A stretch of DNA of 64,000 nt from Pseudonocardiales bacterium. GTDB taxonomy: Bacteria > Actinomycetota > Actinomycetes > Mycobacteriales > QHCD01. The notes beneath the pieces are model-generated. The model searched no databases. It saw nothing but the letters and a program-made list of their open reading frames with translations, and was not told the DNA's origin. The DNA lies in NCBI GenBank assembly GCA_003244255.1, contig QHCD01000043.1:1-64000 (forward strand). The letters run 5' to 3'. Both the position numbers and the translations under genes were made by a program. Below are positions 24,087 through 33,203 of the stretch, piece after piece (positions within the stretch are counted from its first letter, which is position 1; the number at the start of each line of letters is the position of its first letter).

Positions 24087-25987
24087 GCCCTCCGGCGGTC
24101 CGCCAGCAGCCGACGGCCGCTGGCCGCACCGGTGGAATCGCCCGCGGGATCGCCGACGAGGCCATCGCCGTGCTGCGCGGATCGTTCCCCGACGGCGCCG
24201 CCGAGATCGCCCGGATCCGCTCCGAGCGCCCGGATCGACCGACCGTCGTCGTCGTGGGGGAGACCAAGCGTGGAAAGAGCTCGCTGGTCAACGCACTGCT
24301 GAACCGGCCCGGACTCTCGCCCGTCGACGCCATGGTGGCCACCAGCACCTACCTGGTGTTCCGGCACGGCGAGGTGAACCACGCCGCGGCCGTGCTGCCC
24401 GGCGCGGGCCGGCCCGTGACCATCCCCATCGATCGGCTGCGCGACTGGGCTACCGAGCTCGGCGAGCTGCCCGAAGGCCAGCCACCGCCGCGCATGGTCG
24501 AGGTCGAGTGCACGGCTCCGCTGCTCACCAACCTGACCCTGATCGACACCCCTGGCGTCGGCGGTCTGGTGGCGGCGCATGCCGAGATCGCGCTGCACGC
24601 GGCCCGCCAGGCAACGGCCCTGCTGTTCGTCGTCGACGCGTCGGCCCCGTTCGCGAGGAGCGAGCTGGACTTCCTGCGCACCGCGAGCGAGTCGATCGAC
24701 CTGGTGCTGTTCGCGGTGACGAAGATCGACGCCTACCGCGGCTGGCGGCAGATCGTCGAGACCGATCGCGCGCTGCTGCGAACGCATGCGCCCCGGTTCG
24801 CCGACGCCGAAATGATGCCCGTCTCGAGCCAGCTGTTCGAACGCGCCGTCGACGCTCCCGCGCCCGAGGTCGCACGCGTGCTGCGTACCGAATCGCAGGT
24901 CATCGGCATGCAGATCGGCCTGCAGAGCAGGGTAGCCGCGAAGGCCGACGCACTGCACGACGCCAATGTGCTGCGGGGCGCGCGATCGCAGTTGGCGGCG
25001 TACTTTCGCGCGTTGGCGGCCGGGATCGCCGCCGTGGACCCCGACCCCGCCAAGGTCGCGCAGATGCGCGCCGACCGGGAGCGACTGGTCGCCCAGCGCC
25101 GATCCGATGCGCGCACCTGGCAGCTCACCATGCGGGCGCAGATGGGCCGGGCCCGCACCGACTCGATGCTTGACGTGCAGCGGGAGGTCCGCGACGCGCT
25201 GCACCGCTGGCGGATCGAGATCGACCGAGCCGACCGCGACTCACTCAAGGCGTTGCCACGTGAGGTCGACGCGGTGCTGCAAGCGACGACGCTGCGGGTC
25301 TTCGACCGAATCCTCGGCCGGCTCCGTTCGGTCACCGAGGTCGTGCTGCACCAGATGTTCGCACCGGACGAGCTCGAGGACGTCTATGCCGGGCTGGCCC
25401 GCGCGCCGACTATCCGTGCGACGCTGGCGCCGCCCGAGGCCCGCCAGCAGACCGTCGAGGACAAGATCGTGATGTTCGGTGGTGTCGCGGCCGGACTGTC
25501 GGCCGGCCGGCTGGTCGCCTTCGTGCCCGCCATGCTCGGGGCGGGCGCGGCGTCCGTGGTGATGGCACCGGTGTCGATCGGTCTCGGTCTGGCCGCGACG
25601 ACGTGGATGGTGTTCTCCCGTCGGCGAGTAGCGGAGAAGAACCATCTGAAGGTCTGGATCGTCGAGGCGATGACCGAGGCCAGGGCCAGCCTCGAGTCCG
25701 AGGTCGCGAGCCAGTTCATCGACGCCGAGCACACCCTGACCCTCGCCCTTGATGCCGCCGTGCAGCGCCGCGTCGACGCCCTGGACGCCGAGGTGCGCTC
25801 CATCGACGCCGCGCTCAAGCTCGATGCACAGCAGAAAGACCGGCGGCGCCAGGAACTATTGGCCAAACAGGCCGTCATACGACAAGTAGTCGCAAAGGTC
25901 GACACGACCCTGCAGACACTGCAAACGAGTGGTCATGGCGCTCAGGCTGGTGTCCAGCTTCCCGCGTTGGGAGGGGGTTCGGCGTGA
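24083..25987 (+). CDS. Dynamin-like GTPase 2 with membrane-insertion segment
   Basis: 634 residues; GTG overlapping the GrpE-like stop. GTPase motifs: G1 GETKRGKSS (59-67), the switch region around VATSTYLVF, G3 DTPGVGG, G4 TKID. After a long helical stalk (RSDARTWQLTMRAQMGRARTD...), residues about 459-515 are hydrophobic and Gly/Ala-rich (VMFGGVAAGLSAGRLVAFVPAML, then VVMAPVSIGLGLAATTWMVF), forming the paddle or membrane anchor of bacterial dynamins. The C-terminus returns as a coiled coil. Partner of GTPase 1. The stop overlaps the next GTG. Confidence 0.83.
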   Translation: MSPPAVRQQPTAAGRTGGIARGIADEAIAVLRGSFPDGAAEIARIRSERPDRPTVVVVGETKRGKSSLVNALLNRPGLSPVDAMVATSTYLVFRHGEVNHAAAVLPGAGRPVTIPIDRLRDWATELGELPEGQPPPRMVEVECTAPLLTNLTLIDTPGVGGLVAAHAEIALHAARQATALLFVVDASAPFARSELDFLRTASESIDLVLFAVTKIDAYRGWRQIVETDRALLRTHAPRFADAEMMPVSSQLFERAVDAPAPEVARVLRTESQVIGMQIGLQSRVAAKADALHDANVLRGARSQLAAYFRALAAGIAAVDPDPAKVAQMRADRERLVAQRRSDARTWQLTMRAQMGRARTDSMLDVQREVRDALHRWRIEIDRADRDSLKALPREVDAVLQATTLRVFDRILGRLRSVTEVVLHQMFAPDELEDVYAGLARAPTIRATLAPPEARQQTVEDKIVMFGGVAAGLSAGRLVAFVPAMLGAGAASVVMAPVSIGLGLAATTWMVFSRRRVAEKNHLKVWIVEAMTEARASLESEVASQFIDAEHTLTLALDAAVQRRVDALDAEVRSIDAALKLDAQQKDRRRQELLAKQAVIRQVVAKVDTTLQTLQTSGHGAQAGVQLPALGGGSA

Positions 25988-26574
25988 CTGACGACGTCCT
26001 CGGCTTCGGCGACCCACACGACCCCAACGGCGACCCGCATGGCGACCCGCACTCTGCCGGCCACGATCTGGACCTCCCAGCCGCCGACCCGCTCGCCCAC
26101 GACCCCGCCGGCCACGAGCCGTTGGGCCCAGAGCCGTCGCCGGGCGGGGAACTCAGCCAGGATCTTGACCACGACCGGGGTCATGACTTGGGCCACGATC
26201 TGCGCCACTCGGGCGAGCTGCCGGCCGACCTTGCCACCGATCCAGCCACTGATCCAGCCGATCCAGCTACCGATCCGGCCACCGATCCGGCCGCCGGCCT
26301 GTTGGCCGGCCACGACGACGGGCCGTTCCCCGTCCGTCTCGATGTCGACGTCGAGACGGCCGACGGACTCGACTGGGTCGATCCCGAGCTGCTCGGGAAC
26401 GGACCTGCCGGATTTCTGGCCGACCCGCTGCCGCCGTATGCCCCGCGGGCCGACCTGCTTGCGGACCTGCACCACGCCGCCGGCAGTGACGGCGCGGCGA
26501 GCTGGGAATCACTGGCCGGTTCCGACGATCCGGCGGTCCGGGCCCTCGCCATGCACTGGCGCGGCGCCGAATAG
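25984..26574 (+). CDS. Acidic Asp/His/Pro-rich repeat protein of the dynamin operon
   Basis: 196 residues; GTG overlapping the GTPase 2 stop, so clearly the last operon member. I do not recognise it. Residues 1-85 are rich in Asp, His, Gly and Pro (GDPHGDPHSAGHDLDLP; HDRGHDLGHDLRH). Residues about 86-105 are tandem DPAT/DP units coded by near-identical GATCCGGCCACC blocks. The last 90 residues look folded (LDWVDPELL; PPYAPRADLLADLHHAAG; SWESLAGSDDPAVRALAMHWRG). The His/Asp density suggests metal or pH responsiveness (speculative). Its position mirrors the accessory protein found beside IniA/IniC in mycobacteria, but no IniB similarity was seen. Confidence 0.7.
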   Translation: MTDDVLGFGDPHDPNGDPHGDPHSAGHDLDLPAADPLAHDPAGHEPLGPEPSPGGELSQDLDHDRGHDLGHDLRHSGELPADLATDPATDPADPATDPATDPAAGLLAGHDDGPFPVRLDVDVETADGLDWVDPELLGNGPAGFLADPLPPYAPRADLLADLHHAAGSDGAASWESLAGSDDPAVRALAMHWRGAE

Positions 26575-26648
26575 CCGCCCGGTAGGGTCGGCTGCGTTGT
26601 CCGTCGCGCGGGTCCAACGCTGGAGATCGCGCATCAATAGGAGGCGCG

Positions 26649-28154
26649 GTGCGCGAGCTCGATCCGATATTCCTTGCACTGCCGATGCGCGAGCTGGCCG
26701 CGACGGCGCTGCAGCGGGCCCGCGAACTCGGTGTCGATCACGCCGACTTCCGGCTCGAGCGCATTCGCGCGCAGGACATCTCGCTTCGCGACGCCAAGCT
26801 GGAGGGGGCGCGCACCGGTGAGCAGCTCGGCTTCGCGGTACGCGTCGTGCACGAGGGCACCTGGGGATTCGCCGCCGGCGTCGACCTGACCACCGACGAG
26901 GCGGCCCGGGTCGCCGGCCGTGCCGTCGAGGTCGCGAAGGCCAGCGCGCCGGTGAACTCCGAACGGATCGAGCTCGCCGCCGAACCAACCTACGGCGACG
27001 TCACGTGGATCTCCGCCTACGACGTCGATCCGTTCTCGGTCCCCGACGCCGAGAAGATCGCGCTGCTCACCGACTACTCCGAGCGGCTGACCGCGTCCGA
27101 CGGCGTCGACCATGTCAGCGCCGCGTTGCAGCAGGTGCTGGAGAACAAGTTCTACGCCGACACCGCGGGCACCATGACCACCCAGCAGCGGGTGCGGCTG
27201 ATGGCGGATTTCACCGCCGTCGCCGTCGACGCCGCACATGGCGGCTTCGAGACGATGCGTACCGTAGCGCCGCCGGTCGGCCGCGGGTGGGAGTACCTCA
27301 CCGGCACCGGATGGGACTGGAACGCCGAGCTTGCCCAGTTGCCGGAACTCCTTGTGGAGAAGACGAAAGCGCCATCGGTCGAGGCGGGAAGCCACGACCT
27401 GGTGATCGAGCCGTCGAACCTGTTCCTGACCATCCACGAGTCGATCGGCCACGCCACCGAGCTCGACCGCGCGCTCGGCTACGAAGCCGCCTACGCCGGC
27501 ACCTCGTTCGCCACGTTCGACCAGCTCGGCACCCTGCGGTATGGCTCCCAGGTCATGAACGTCACCGGTGACCGGACGGCCGAACACGGTCTCGCCACGA
27601 TCGGTTACGACGACGAGGGCGTCGCCGGTCAGCAATGGGATCTGGTCAGCGACGGCGTGCTGGTCGGCTACCAGCTCGATCGCCGGATGGCACACATGAA
27701 GGGCCTCGGCCGCTCCAACGGGTGCGCCTTCGCCGATTCGCCCGGTCACATCCCGCTGCAGCGGATGGCGAACGTGTCGTTGCAACCCGCGCCGGGCGGC
27801 CCGAGCACCGAGGAATTGATCGGCGCCGTCGACCGCGGGCTCTACGTCGTCGGCGACAAGTCGTGGTCCATCGACATGCAGCGGTACAACTTCCAGTTCA
27901 CCGCACAGCGCTTCTACAAGATCGAGAAGGGACGGCTGGCCGGGCAGGTCCGCGACGCTGCCTACCAGGCGACGACCACCGACTTCTGGAGGTCCATGGA
28001 GGCGGTCGGCGGTCCCGAGACCTACCTGCTCGCCGGCGCGTTCAACTGCGGCAAGGCGCAGCCGGGCCAGACCGCGGCGGTGAGCCACGGCTGCCCATCG
28101 ACGCTCTTTCGCGGTGTGAACATCCTGAACGCACGGACGGAGGCCGGCCGGTGA
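26649..28154 (+). CDS. tldD: TldD-family metalloprotease
   Basis: 501 residues; GTG at 26649 with GGAGG upstream. The zinc motif HESIGHATELDR begins at His263 (HExxxH form of the TldD family). Flanking family blocks: GVDHADFRLERIRAQDISLRD at the N-terminus, GTSFATFDQLGTLRYGSQVMNVTGDRT after the zinc site, and GHSMGCP-like C-terminal residues. With TldE it forms a heterodimeric protease that degrades unfolded peptides and matures microcins and modified peptides in the systems studied. No precursor-peptide gene is apparent next to it, so a housekeeping role is more likely. Confidence 0.93.
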   Translation: MRELDPIFLALPMRELAATALQRARELGVDHADFRLERIRAQDISLRDAKLEGARTGEQLGFAVRVVHEGTWGFAAGVDLTTDEAARVAGRAVEVAKASAPVNSERIELAAEPTYGDVTWISAYDVDPFSVPDAEKIALLTDYSERLTASDGVDHVSAALQQVLENKFYADTAGTMTTQQRVRLMADFTAVAVDAAHGGFETMRTVAPPVGRGWEYLTGTGWDWNAELAQLPELLVEKTKAPSVEAGSHDLVIEPSNLFLTIHESIGHATELDRALGYEAAYAGTSFATFDQLGTLRYGSQVMNVTGDRTAEHGLATIGYDDEGVAGQQWDLVSDGVLVGYQLDRRMAHMKGLGRSNGCAFADSPGHIPLQRMANVSLQPAPGGPSTEELIGAVDRGLYVVGDKSWSIDMQRYNFQFTAQRFYKIEKGRLAGQVRDAAYQATTTDFWRSMEAVGGPETYLLAGAFNCGKAQPGQTAAVSHGCPSTLFRGVNILNARTEAGR

Positions 28155-29560
28155 CGGCGGCGCGGCAGGTCCTCACCCCCCAGGACACGATCGAGCGGGT
28201 GCTCGAGCTCTCGACGGCCGACGGCTGCGTCGTCGTGTCCGAGGAGCGGTCGGAGGCGAACGTGCGGTGGGCCAACAACACGCTCACCACCAACGGCGAG
28301 ATGCGCTCGCGCAAGCTCGCGGTCATCAGCGTCGTCGACGGCGCCACCGGCACGGCGTCCGGCGTGGTCGAGCGCAGTGCCGTGACCGCCGAGGATCTGG
28401 AGCCGCTGGTGCGTGCGGCCGAGCAGGCCGCAAGAGATGCTGGCCCGGCCGATGATGCCTCGCCGCTGGTGCAACCGTCCGGCGACAGTCCAGGCTGGGA
28501 GGCGCCACCGGCCGTCACGAGCACCGAGACGTTGGCGGGATTCGCGGCGTCGCTCGGGCAGGCCATGGACGCAGCGCGCGCACAGCAGCGGCTGCTGTTC
28601 GGCTTCGCCGAGCACGTGATGACGTCGACGTATGTGGGCAGCTCCACCGGCGTCCGGCTCCGTAACGACCAGCCGACCGGCAAGGTCGAGATCAACGGCA
28701 AGTCGGCGGATCTGAAACGCTCGGCCTGGGTTGGCGCGTCGACCCGTGACTTCGGCGACATCGATGTGGCGGCGCTCGACACCGACCTGCAGCAGCGGCT
28801 CGCCTGGGCCGAGCGCAGCGTCGAGCTGCCCGCCGGCAGGTACGACACGCTGCTTGCGCCGACGGCGATCGCCGACGTGCTGATCTACCTGTACATCTCC
28901 GCAACGGCGCGGGCGGCCGACGAGGGCCGCACGGTGTTCTCCAGGCAGGGCGGCGGAAACCGGATCGGCGACCGGCTCTGCGAGCTGCCGCTGTCCCTGC
29001 GCAGCGACCCCGCGGCGGCCGGTCTGCAGACGTCGCCGTTCTTCGCCGTCACCTCCTCGAACGAGCTGTGGTCGGTGTTCGACGTCGGTATGCCGGTCGG
29101 TGCCACCGACTGGATCCGCGACGGCGTGCTCACCTCGCTGGTCGGTAGCCGCGCGTGGGCGCAGCGCAGCGGCAACGAGGCGGTGAAGCCGATGATCGAC
29201 AACCTGATCCTCGATGCCGGCTCCGACTCCAGCCGGTCGCTTGCCGACATGGCGGCCGGCGTCGAGCGTGGCCTGATGCTGACCTGTCTCTGGTACATCC
29301 GCGAGGTGGATCCGCAGAACCTATTGCTGACCGGTCTTACCCGCGACGGCGTCTATCTCATCGAGGACGGCGAGGTGACGGGCGCAGTCAACAACTTCCG
29401 GTTCAACGAGAGCCCGGTCGACCTGCTCGGCCGCATCAGCGACGTCGGCGCGAGCTCGATCACACTGCCCCGGGAGTGGAACGACTTCTTCACCCGCACG
29501 TCGATGCCGCCGGTCCGGGTGCCGGACTTCAACATGTCCACGGTGAGCCAGGCGTCCTGA
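28151..29560 (+). CDS. pmbA: TldE/PmbA-family protein (TldD partner)
   Basis: 469 residues; GTG overlapping the tldD stop (GTGA). It has the TldE fold without a zinc motif: ERSEANVRWANNTLTTNGEMRSRKLAVISVVDG, AGRYDTLLAPTAIADVLIYLYISATARAADEGRTVFS, and the C-terminal EVDPQNLLLTGLTRDGVYLIEDGEVTGAVNNFRFNESPVDLLGRI. TldE shapes the active site of TldD in the heterodimer. Coupled translation agrees with fixed stoichiometry. Confidence 0.92.
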   Translation: MTAARQVLTPQDTIERVLELSTADGCVVVSEERSEANVRWANNTLTTNGEMRSRKLAVISVVDGATGTASGVVERSAVTAEDLEPLVRAAEQAARDAGPADDASPLVQPSGDSPGWEAPPAVTSTETLAGFAASLGQAMDAARAQQRLLFGFAEHVMTSTYVGSSTGVRLRNDQPTGKVEINGKSADLKRSAWVGASTRDFGDIDVAALDTDLQQRLAWAERSVELPAGRYDTLLAPTAIADVLIYLYISATARAADEGRTVFSRQGGGNRIGDRLCELPLSLRSDPAAAGLQTSPFFAVTSSNELWSVFDVGMPVGATDWIRDGVLTSLVGSRAWAQRSGNEAVKPMIDNLILDAGSDSSRSLADMAAGVERGLMLTCLWYIREVDPQNLLLTGLTRDGVYLIEDGEVTGAVNNFRFNESPVDLLGRISDVGASSITLPREWNDFFTRTSMPPVRVPDFNMSTVSQAS

Positions 29561-29572
29561 GGAGCTTCGGTG

Positions 29573-30166
29573 ATGGCTGCTGCGTCGATTGACGTCCGCC
29601 GGCGGATCGTGCTGGCCGACCTGCTCGCTGGCGGGATCGTGCGCGATGTCGTGCTGGTTGCCGCGTTCGCGTCGCTTACCGGGATGGCCGCGCAGCTTTC
29701 GTTCCACATTCCCGGGACGCCGGTGCCCGTGACCGGTCAGACCTTCGCGGCGCTGCTCGCCGGCGCGGCCGTCGGACCGGTACGGGGATTCGCCAGCATG
29801 GCGGTGTACTTGCTCGTCGGTACAGCCGGTGTGCCCTGGTTTGCGGGGCACGCCTCGGGCGCTGGCGCGGTGTCGTTCGGCTACGTCGTCGGCTTCGTCG
29901 TCGCGGCGACCGTCGTCGGCTGGCTGGCCCGCCGGGGCGGTGACCGGACGCCGCTGCGGACGGTCGCGACGATGGTGCTCGGCACGGTGGTGATCTACGC
30001 GTTCGGCGTGCCGTGGCTCGCGGCGAGCGCGCACCTGTCGCTGGCCGATGCCCTGTCGCAGGGCGCTCGGCCGTTCCTGCCCGGCGACCTGCTGAAGGTG
30101 GTCGTGGCCGCGGCGTTGCTTCCCTCCTGCTGGTCCGCCGCCCAGCGGTTCCGCCGCCCCAGCTGA
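29573..30166 (+). CDS. bioY: BioY biotin transporter (ECF S component)
   Basis: 197 residues from the ATG at 29573; the GTG three bases earlier shares the same GGAG site. It has six hydrophobic segments and the BioY signatures QLSFHIPGTPVPVTGQTFAALLAGAAVGPVRGF and FGYVVGFVVAATVVG. The late block AFGVPWLAASAHLSLADALSQGARPFLPGDLLKVVVAA is also typical. BioY binds biotin in the membrane and works alone or with an ECF energy-coupling module (AT); no bioM/bioN genes follow here. Confidence 0.92.
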   Translation: MAAASIDVRRRIVLADLLAGGIVRDVVLVAAFASLTGMAAQLSFHIPGTPVPVTGQTFAALLAGAAVGPVRGFASMAVYLLVGTAGVPWFAGHASGAGAVSFGYVVGFVVAATVVGWLARRGGDRTPLRTVATMVLGTVVIYAFGVPWLAASAHLSLADALSQGARPFLPGDLLKVVVAAALLPSCWSAAQRFRRPS

Positions 30167-30303
30167 GTCGCCCGCGCCGGTGGCCGGCCGAGCCGGCCCG
30201 AGCGAGGCACCTCACCTTGCCGGACCCTCGGGTGGCTGGACCGACCTGGTTCCGGTGCCGCTGTCCCTGCCGGCGGTCGGTGCATGCCCGGCTGGCGCCG
30301 TGC

Positions 30304-30852
30304 CTACAGATTTCCGCCAGCTGCGGGCGGCCCGTCCGTCCCGTCGTCCCCCACCTTCTCGCGGCTCAAGAACTCCTCGATCTTGAACAGGTCGGCGCCG
30401 GCGCGCTCGGTCACAGTGAGCAGCGTGTTCATCGACGCGATCTCCTCCACCTGCTCCTTCAGGAACCAGGAGGTGAACTGCTCGCCGAGGTAGTCGCGCT
30501 CGTCGCGGGCGGCTCCGAACAGGGCCTCGATCTGCACAGTCACGACCCGCTCCTGCTGGAGCGCCGTCGCAATCAGCTCGCGCACGTCGGCGAAATCGTT
30601 GCGCACCTCGTCGACGCCGGGGATCTGGATCGATATGTTCCGGTCAAGCATGTACTGCACCATCATCATCGCGTGGTTGTGTTCTTCGAGTGCCTGCCGA
30701 TAGAAGTGCGCAGCGAGCCGAGGCAGGTCGTGCGCGTCCAGCCACACCGCCGCGGCCACGTACTGCTGGTTCGCCGTGAACTCGTGCCTGATCTGCTCCC
30801 GCAGCAGGCCGACGAAGTTGGATTCCGGCGCGGCCCGCTGCTTCGCTCTCAT
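30304..30852 (-). CDS. bfrB: Ferritin, BfrB-like
   Basis: 182 residues from the ATG at 30850-30852, although the open frame extends far upstream antisense to pckG. It closely follows the M. tuberculosis BfrB pattern: LLREQIRHEFTANQQYVAAAVWLDAHDLPRLAAHFYRQALEEHNHAMMMVQYMLDR, IPGVDEVRNDFADVRE, LGEQFTSWFLKEQVEEIASMNTLL. Ferroxidase ligands (Glu, EEH, Glu, Gln) are present, and no haem-binding Met typical of bacterioferritin is needed. Stores iron as a 24-mer. Divergent from pckG. Confidence 0.93.
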   Translation of the reverse strand: MRAKQRAAPESNFVGLLREQIRHEFTANQQYVAAAVWLDAHDLPRLAAHFYRQALEEHNHAMMMVQYMLDRNISIQIPGVDEVRNDFADVRELIATALQQERVVTVQIEALFGAARDERDYLGEQFTSWFLKEQVEEIASMNTLLTVTERAGADLFKIEEFLSREKVGDDGTDGPPAAGGNL

Positions 30853-30924
30853 GGCCCGCAGCGTACCTGCGTCGATGCCCACCGGTTGTGAGGCATCCGA
30901 CACAGCCGTGCGCCGTTTCGGCGC

Positions 30925-30999
30925 TAGTCTGTACCGATTCCCAAGCCGGCGACCCCGACACCGTTGTCGGGTCTCTGCACCGTTGCAGGGAACGAAGGA
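30925..30999 (+). promoter_or_regulatory. pckG promoter and double-hairpin 5' leader
   Basis: A -10-like TAGTCT lies at 30925-30930. The leader then carries two hairpins in series: CCCGACA-CCGT-TGTCGGG (30954-30971) and CTGCA-CCGT-TGCAG (30975-30988). Both have exact stems and the same CCGT loop, and both end just before the GAAGGAG ribosome site (30993-30999) of pckG. No good -35 was seen. The structures are direct observations; a regulatory role is inference. Confidence 0.45.
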
Positions 31000-31008
31000 G
31001 CCAGTGGT

Positions 31009-32832
31009 ATGACCCTCTCGACGATTCCCGGCCTCGACGAGCCTCCGACCGCGAATGCCCGCCTGATCGACTGGGTGAGCGAGGTGGCCGAGCTCACCAT
31101 GCCGGATCGGATCACCTGGTGCGACGGTTCCGAGGACGAATGGCACCGGGTCACCGGCGAGCTGGTCGCCGCGGGCACGTTCCGCCCGCTGGCCGCGGAC
31201 AAGAAGCCGAACTCGTTCTGGTGTGCCTCTGCGCCGAGTGACGTCGCCCGAGTTGAGGACCGCACCTTCATCTGCTCGCACCGGCGCGACGACGCCGGCC
31301 CGACGAACAACTGGGTCGAGCCGTCGCACATGAAGAGGACGCTGAACAAGCTCTTTCGTGGCTCCATGCGAGGTCGCACGCTCTACGTCGTGCCGTTCTG
31401 CATGGGACCGCTCACCGCCGAGAACCCCAAACTCGGTGTCGAGCTCACCGACTCCGCTTACGTTGTGGCGTCGATGCGCATCATGACCCGGATGGGCACG
31501 GCCGCCCTCGCCAAGATCGACGCGGGCGGCGAATGGGTGCCGTGCCTGCACTCGGTGGGCGCGCCGCTCGAGGACGGCCAGGTCGACGTGGCGTGGCCGT
31601 GCAACGTGACGAAATACATCGTGCACTTCCCCGAGGAACGCTCGATCTGGTCCTACGGATCGGGCTACGGCGGCAACGCACTGCTCGGCAAGAAGTGCTA
31701 TTCGCTGCGCATCGCCAGCGCGATGGCGCGCGACGAGGGTTGGCTCGCCGAGCACATGCTGATCCTCAAGCTCACCGGCCCCGAGGGCGCCGTGCACTAT
31801 GTCGCCGCGGCGTTCCCGTCGGCATGCGGCAAGACAAACCTCGCCATGCTGGAACCGACGATCCCGGGCTGGACCGTGCAGACGATTGGCGACGACATCG
31901 CCTGGATGCGGTTCGGCGAGGACGGCCGGCTGTGGGCCCTGAACCCGGAGGCCGGATTCTTCGGCGTCGCTCCGGGAACCGGCTACGCCACCAACGCCAA
32001 CGCGATGCACACCATCGAGCGCGGCAATTCGATCTTCACGAACGTGGCGCTGACCGACGACGGCGACGTGTGGTGGCCCGGCATGACCGACGCACCGCCC
32101 GCGCACCTCACGTCGTGGAAGCAGCAGGACTGGACACCGGAATCCGACGAGCCGCCCGCGCACCCGAACAGCCGGTTCTGCACCCCGGCCGGCCAGTGCC
32201 CCACCATCGCACCGGAGTGGGAAGACCCGCGCGGCGTGCCGATCTCCGCGATCTTCTTCGGCGGCCGGCGCGGCTCGACCGTGCCACTGATCACCGAGGC
32301 GCGCGACTGGCAGCACGGCGTGTTCCTCGGCGCCACGCTCTCCAGCGAGACCACCGCCGCCGCCACCGGCGCCGTCGGCGTGGTGCGTCGCGACCCGATG
32401 GCGATGCTGCCCTTCCTCGGCTACGACGGCGGCGACTACTTCGCCCACTGGCTCGACATCGGCAAGCAGGCCGATGCGGCCAAGCTGCCCCGCATCTTCT
32501 ACGTGAACTGGTTTCGCAAGGACGCGACCGGTAAGTACCTCTGGCCCGGTTACGGCGAGAACAGCCGGGTGCTGAAGTGGGCCATGGAGCGCCTCGAGGG
32601 CCGGCAGGGCGCCCTCGACACCCCGATCGGCCTGCTGCCCGAGCCAGGCTCCCTCGACCTCTCCGGCCTATCTGTCAGCGCCGACGACGTCGAACGTGCG
32701 TTGGTGGTCGACACCCGGGAGTGGCAGGCCGAGGTGCCGCTGATCGAGGCGTGGTTCGCGCGATTCGGCGACCGGCTGCCAGCCGCCCTGTCCGAGGAGC
32801 TGGAGTCGCTCGCCCAGGCCCTCGAACGCTAA
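31009..32832 (+). CDS. pckG: Phosphoenolpyruvate carboxykinase, GTP-dependent
   Basis: 607 residues; ATG at 31009 behind GAAGGAG. Kinase-1 loop [12 protein letters not shown] (269-280), kinase-2 [13 protein letters not shown], substrate loop [13 protein letters not shown] and the GTP-enzyme block [12 protein letters not shown] are all present; length matches the GTP class (about 600), not the ATP class (about 530). Converts oxaloacetate to PEP in gluconeogenesis, or the reverse as an anaplerotic step in some actinobacteria. It stands alone with its own leader; the genes downstream are unrelated. Confidence 0.97.
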   Translation: MTLSTIPGLDEPPTANARLIDWVSEVAELTMPDRITWCDGSEDEWHRVTGELVAAGTFRPLAADKKPNSFWCASAPSDVARVEDRTFICSHRRDDAGPTNNWVEPSHMKRTLNKLFRGSMRGRTLYVVPFCMGPLTAENPKLGVELTDSAYVVASMRIMTRMGTAALAKIDAGGEWVPCLHSVGAPLEDGQVDVAWPCNVTKYIVHFPEERSIWSYGSGYGGNALLGKKCYSLRIASAMARDEGWLAEHMLILKLTGPEGAVHYVAAAFPSACGKTNLAMLEPTIPGWTVQTIGDDIAWMRFGEDGRLWALNPEAGFFGVAPGTGYATNANAMHTIERGNSIFTNVALTDDGDVWWPGMTDAPPAHLTSWKQQDWTPESDEPPAHPNSRFCTPAGQCPTIAPEWEDPRGVPISAIFFGGRRGSTVPLITEARDWQHGVFLGATLSSETTAAATGAVGVVRRDPMAMLPFLGYDGGDYFAHWLDIGKQADAAKLPRIFYVNWFRKDATGKYLWPGYGENSRVLKWAMERLEGRQGALDTPIGLLPEPGSLDLSGLSVSADDVERALVVDTREWQAEVPLIEAWFARFGDRLPAALSEELESLAQALER

Positions 32833-32858
32833 GACGCCGACGCTGGAACACTGGCGGT

Positions 32859-33203
32859 ATGCAACGTCGCACTGCACCCTTCCACCGGACCCCGCGGGCC
32901 GCCGTCGCCGCCGTCGCGATGCTGACGGTGGTCGGGCTCTCCGGCTGCCACTCCGGCGGGGCCGACAAGCACACCGTGCCCACCCCGTCGCTACTCACCC
33001 GGCTGACCGCGCAGATCGCGAACGACCCGAGCCTGCACGGCATCACCGGGCCGCAGGCCGCGTGCTACGCCAAGATCGTGGTCAAGTACGTTCCGATCAG
33101 TGACATCACCGCATACCTGCGGGGGGACACGGCGACGGTGAAGTTCCCGAACTCGACCGACGCCGCGGTGCGGGTGGCAGCGAAGCAGTGCCTCGCGTCC
33201 TGA
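32859..33203 (+). CDS. Small secreted lipoprotein of unknown function
   Basis: 114 residues. Basic MQRRTAPFHRTPR, hydrophobic AAVAAVAMLTVVGLSGC with lipobox LSGC, so it is exported and lipid-anchored, leaving about 85 mature residues (LTRLTAQIANDPSLHGITGPQAACYAKIVVKYVPISDITAYLRG) with two further Cys (in AACYAK and AKQCLAS) that probably form a disulfide. I do not recognise the family. The last 16 bp overlap the start of the amidohydrolase gene. Confidence 0.7.
   Translation: MQRRTAPFHRTPRAAVAAVAMLTVVGLSGCHSGGADKHTVPTPSLLTRLTAQIANDPSLHGITGPQAACYAKIVVKYVPISDITAYLRGDTATVKFPNSTDAAVRVAAKQCLAS

Noticed and set aside
26649-29560. Modified-peptide (RiPP) cluster around TldD/TldE
   Set aside because: No precursor peptide, modification enzyme or exporter gene adjoins; a housekeeping TldDE pair is simpler.
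30167-30303. A gene between bioY and the ferritin gene
   Set aside because: 137 bp with no start plus ribosome site and no protein pattern.
30853-32448. Upstream extension of the ferritin frame antisense to pckG
   Set aside because: The ferritin starts at 30852; the extension has no family similarity and opposes the pckG coding sequence.
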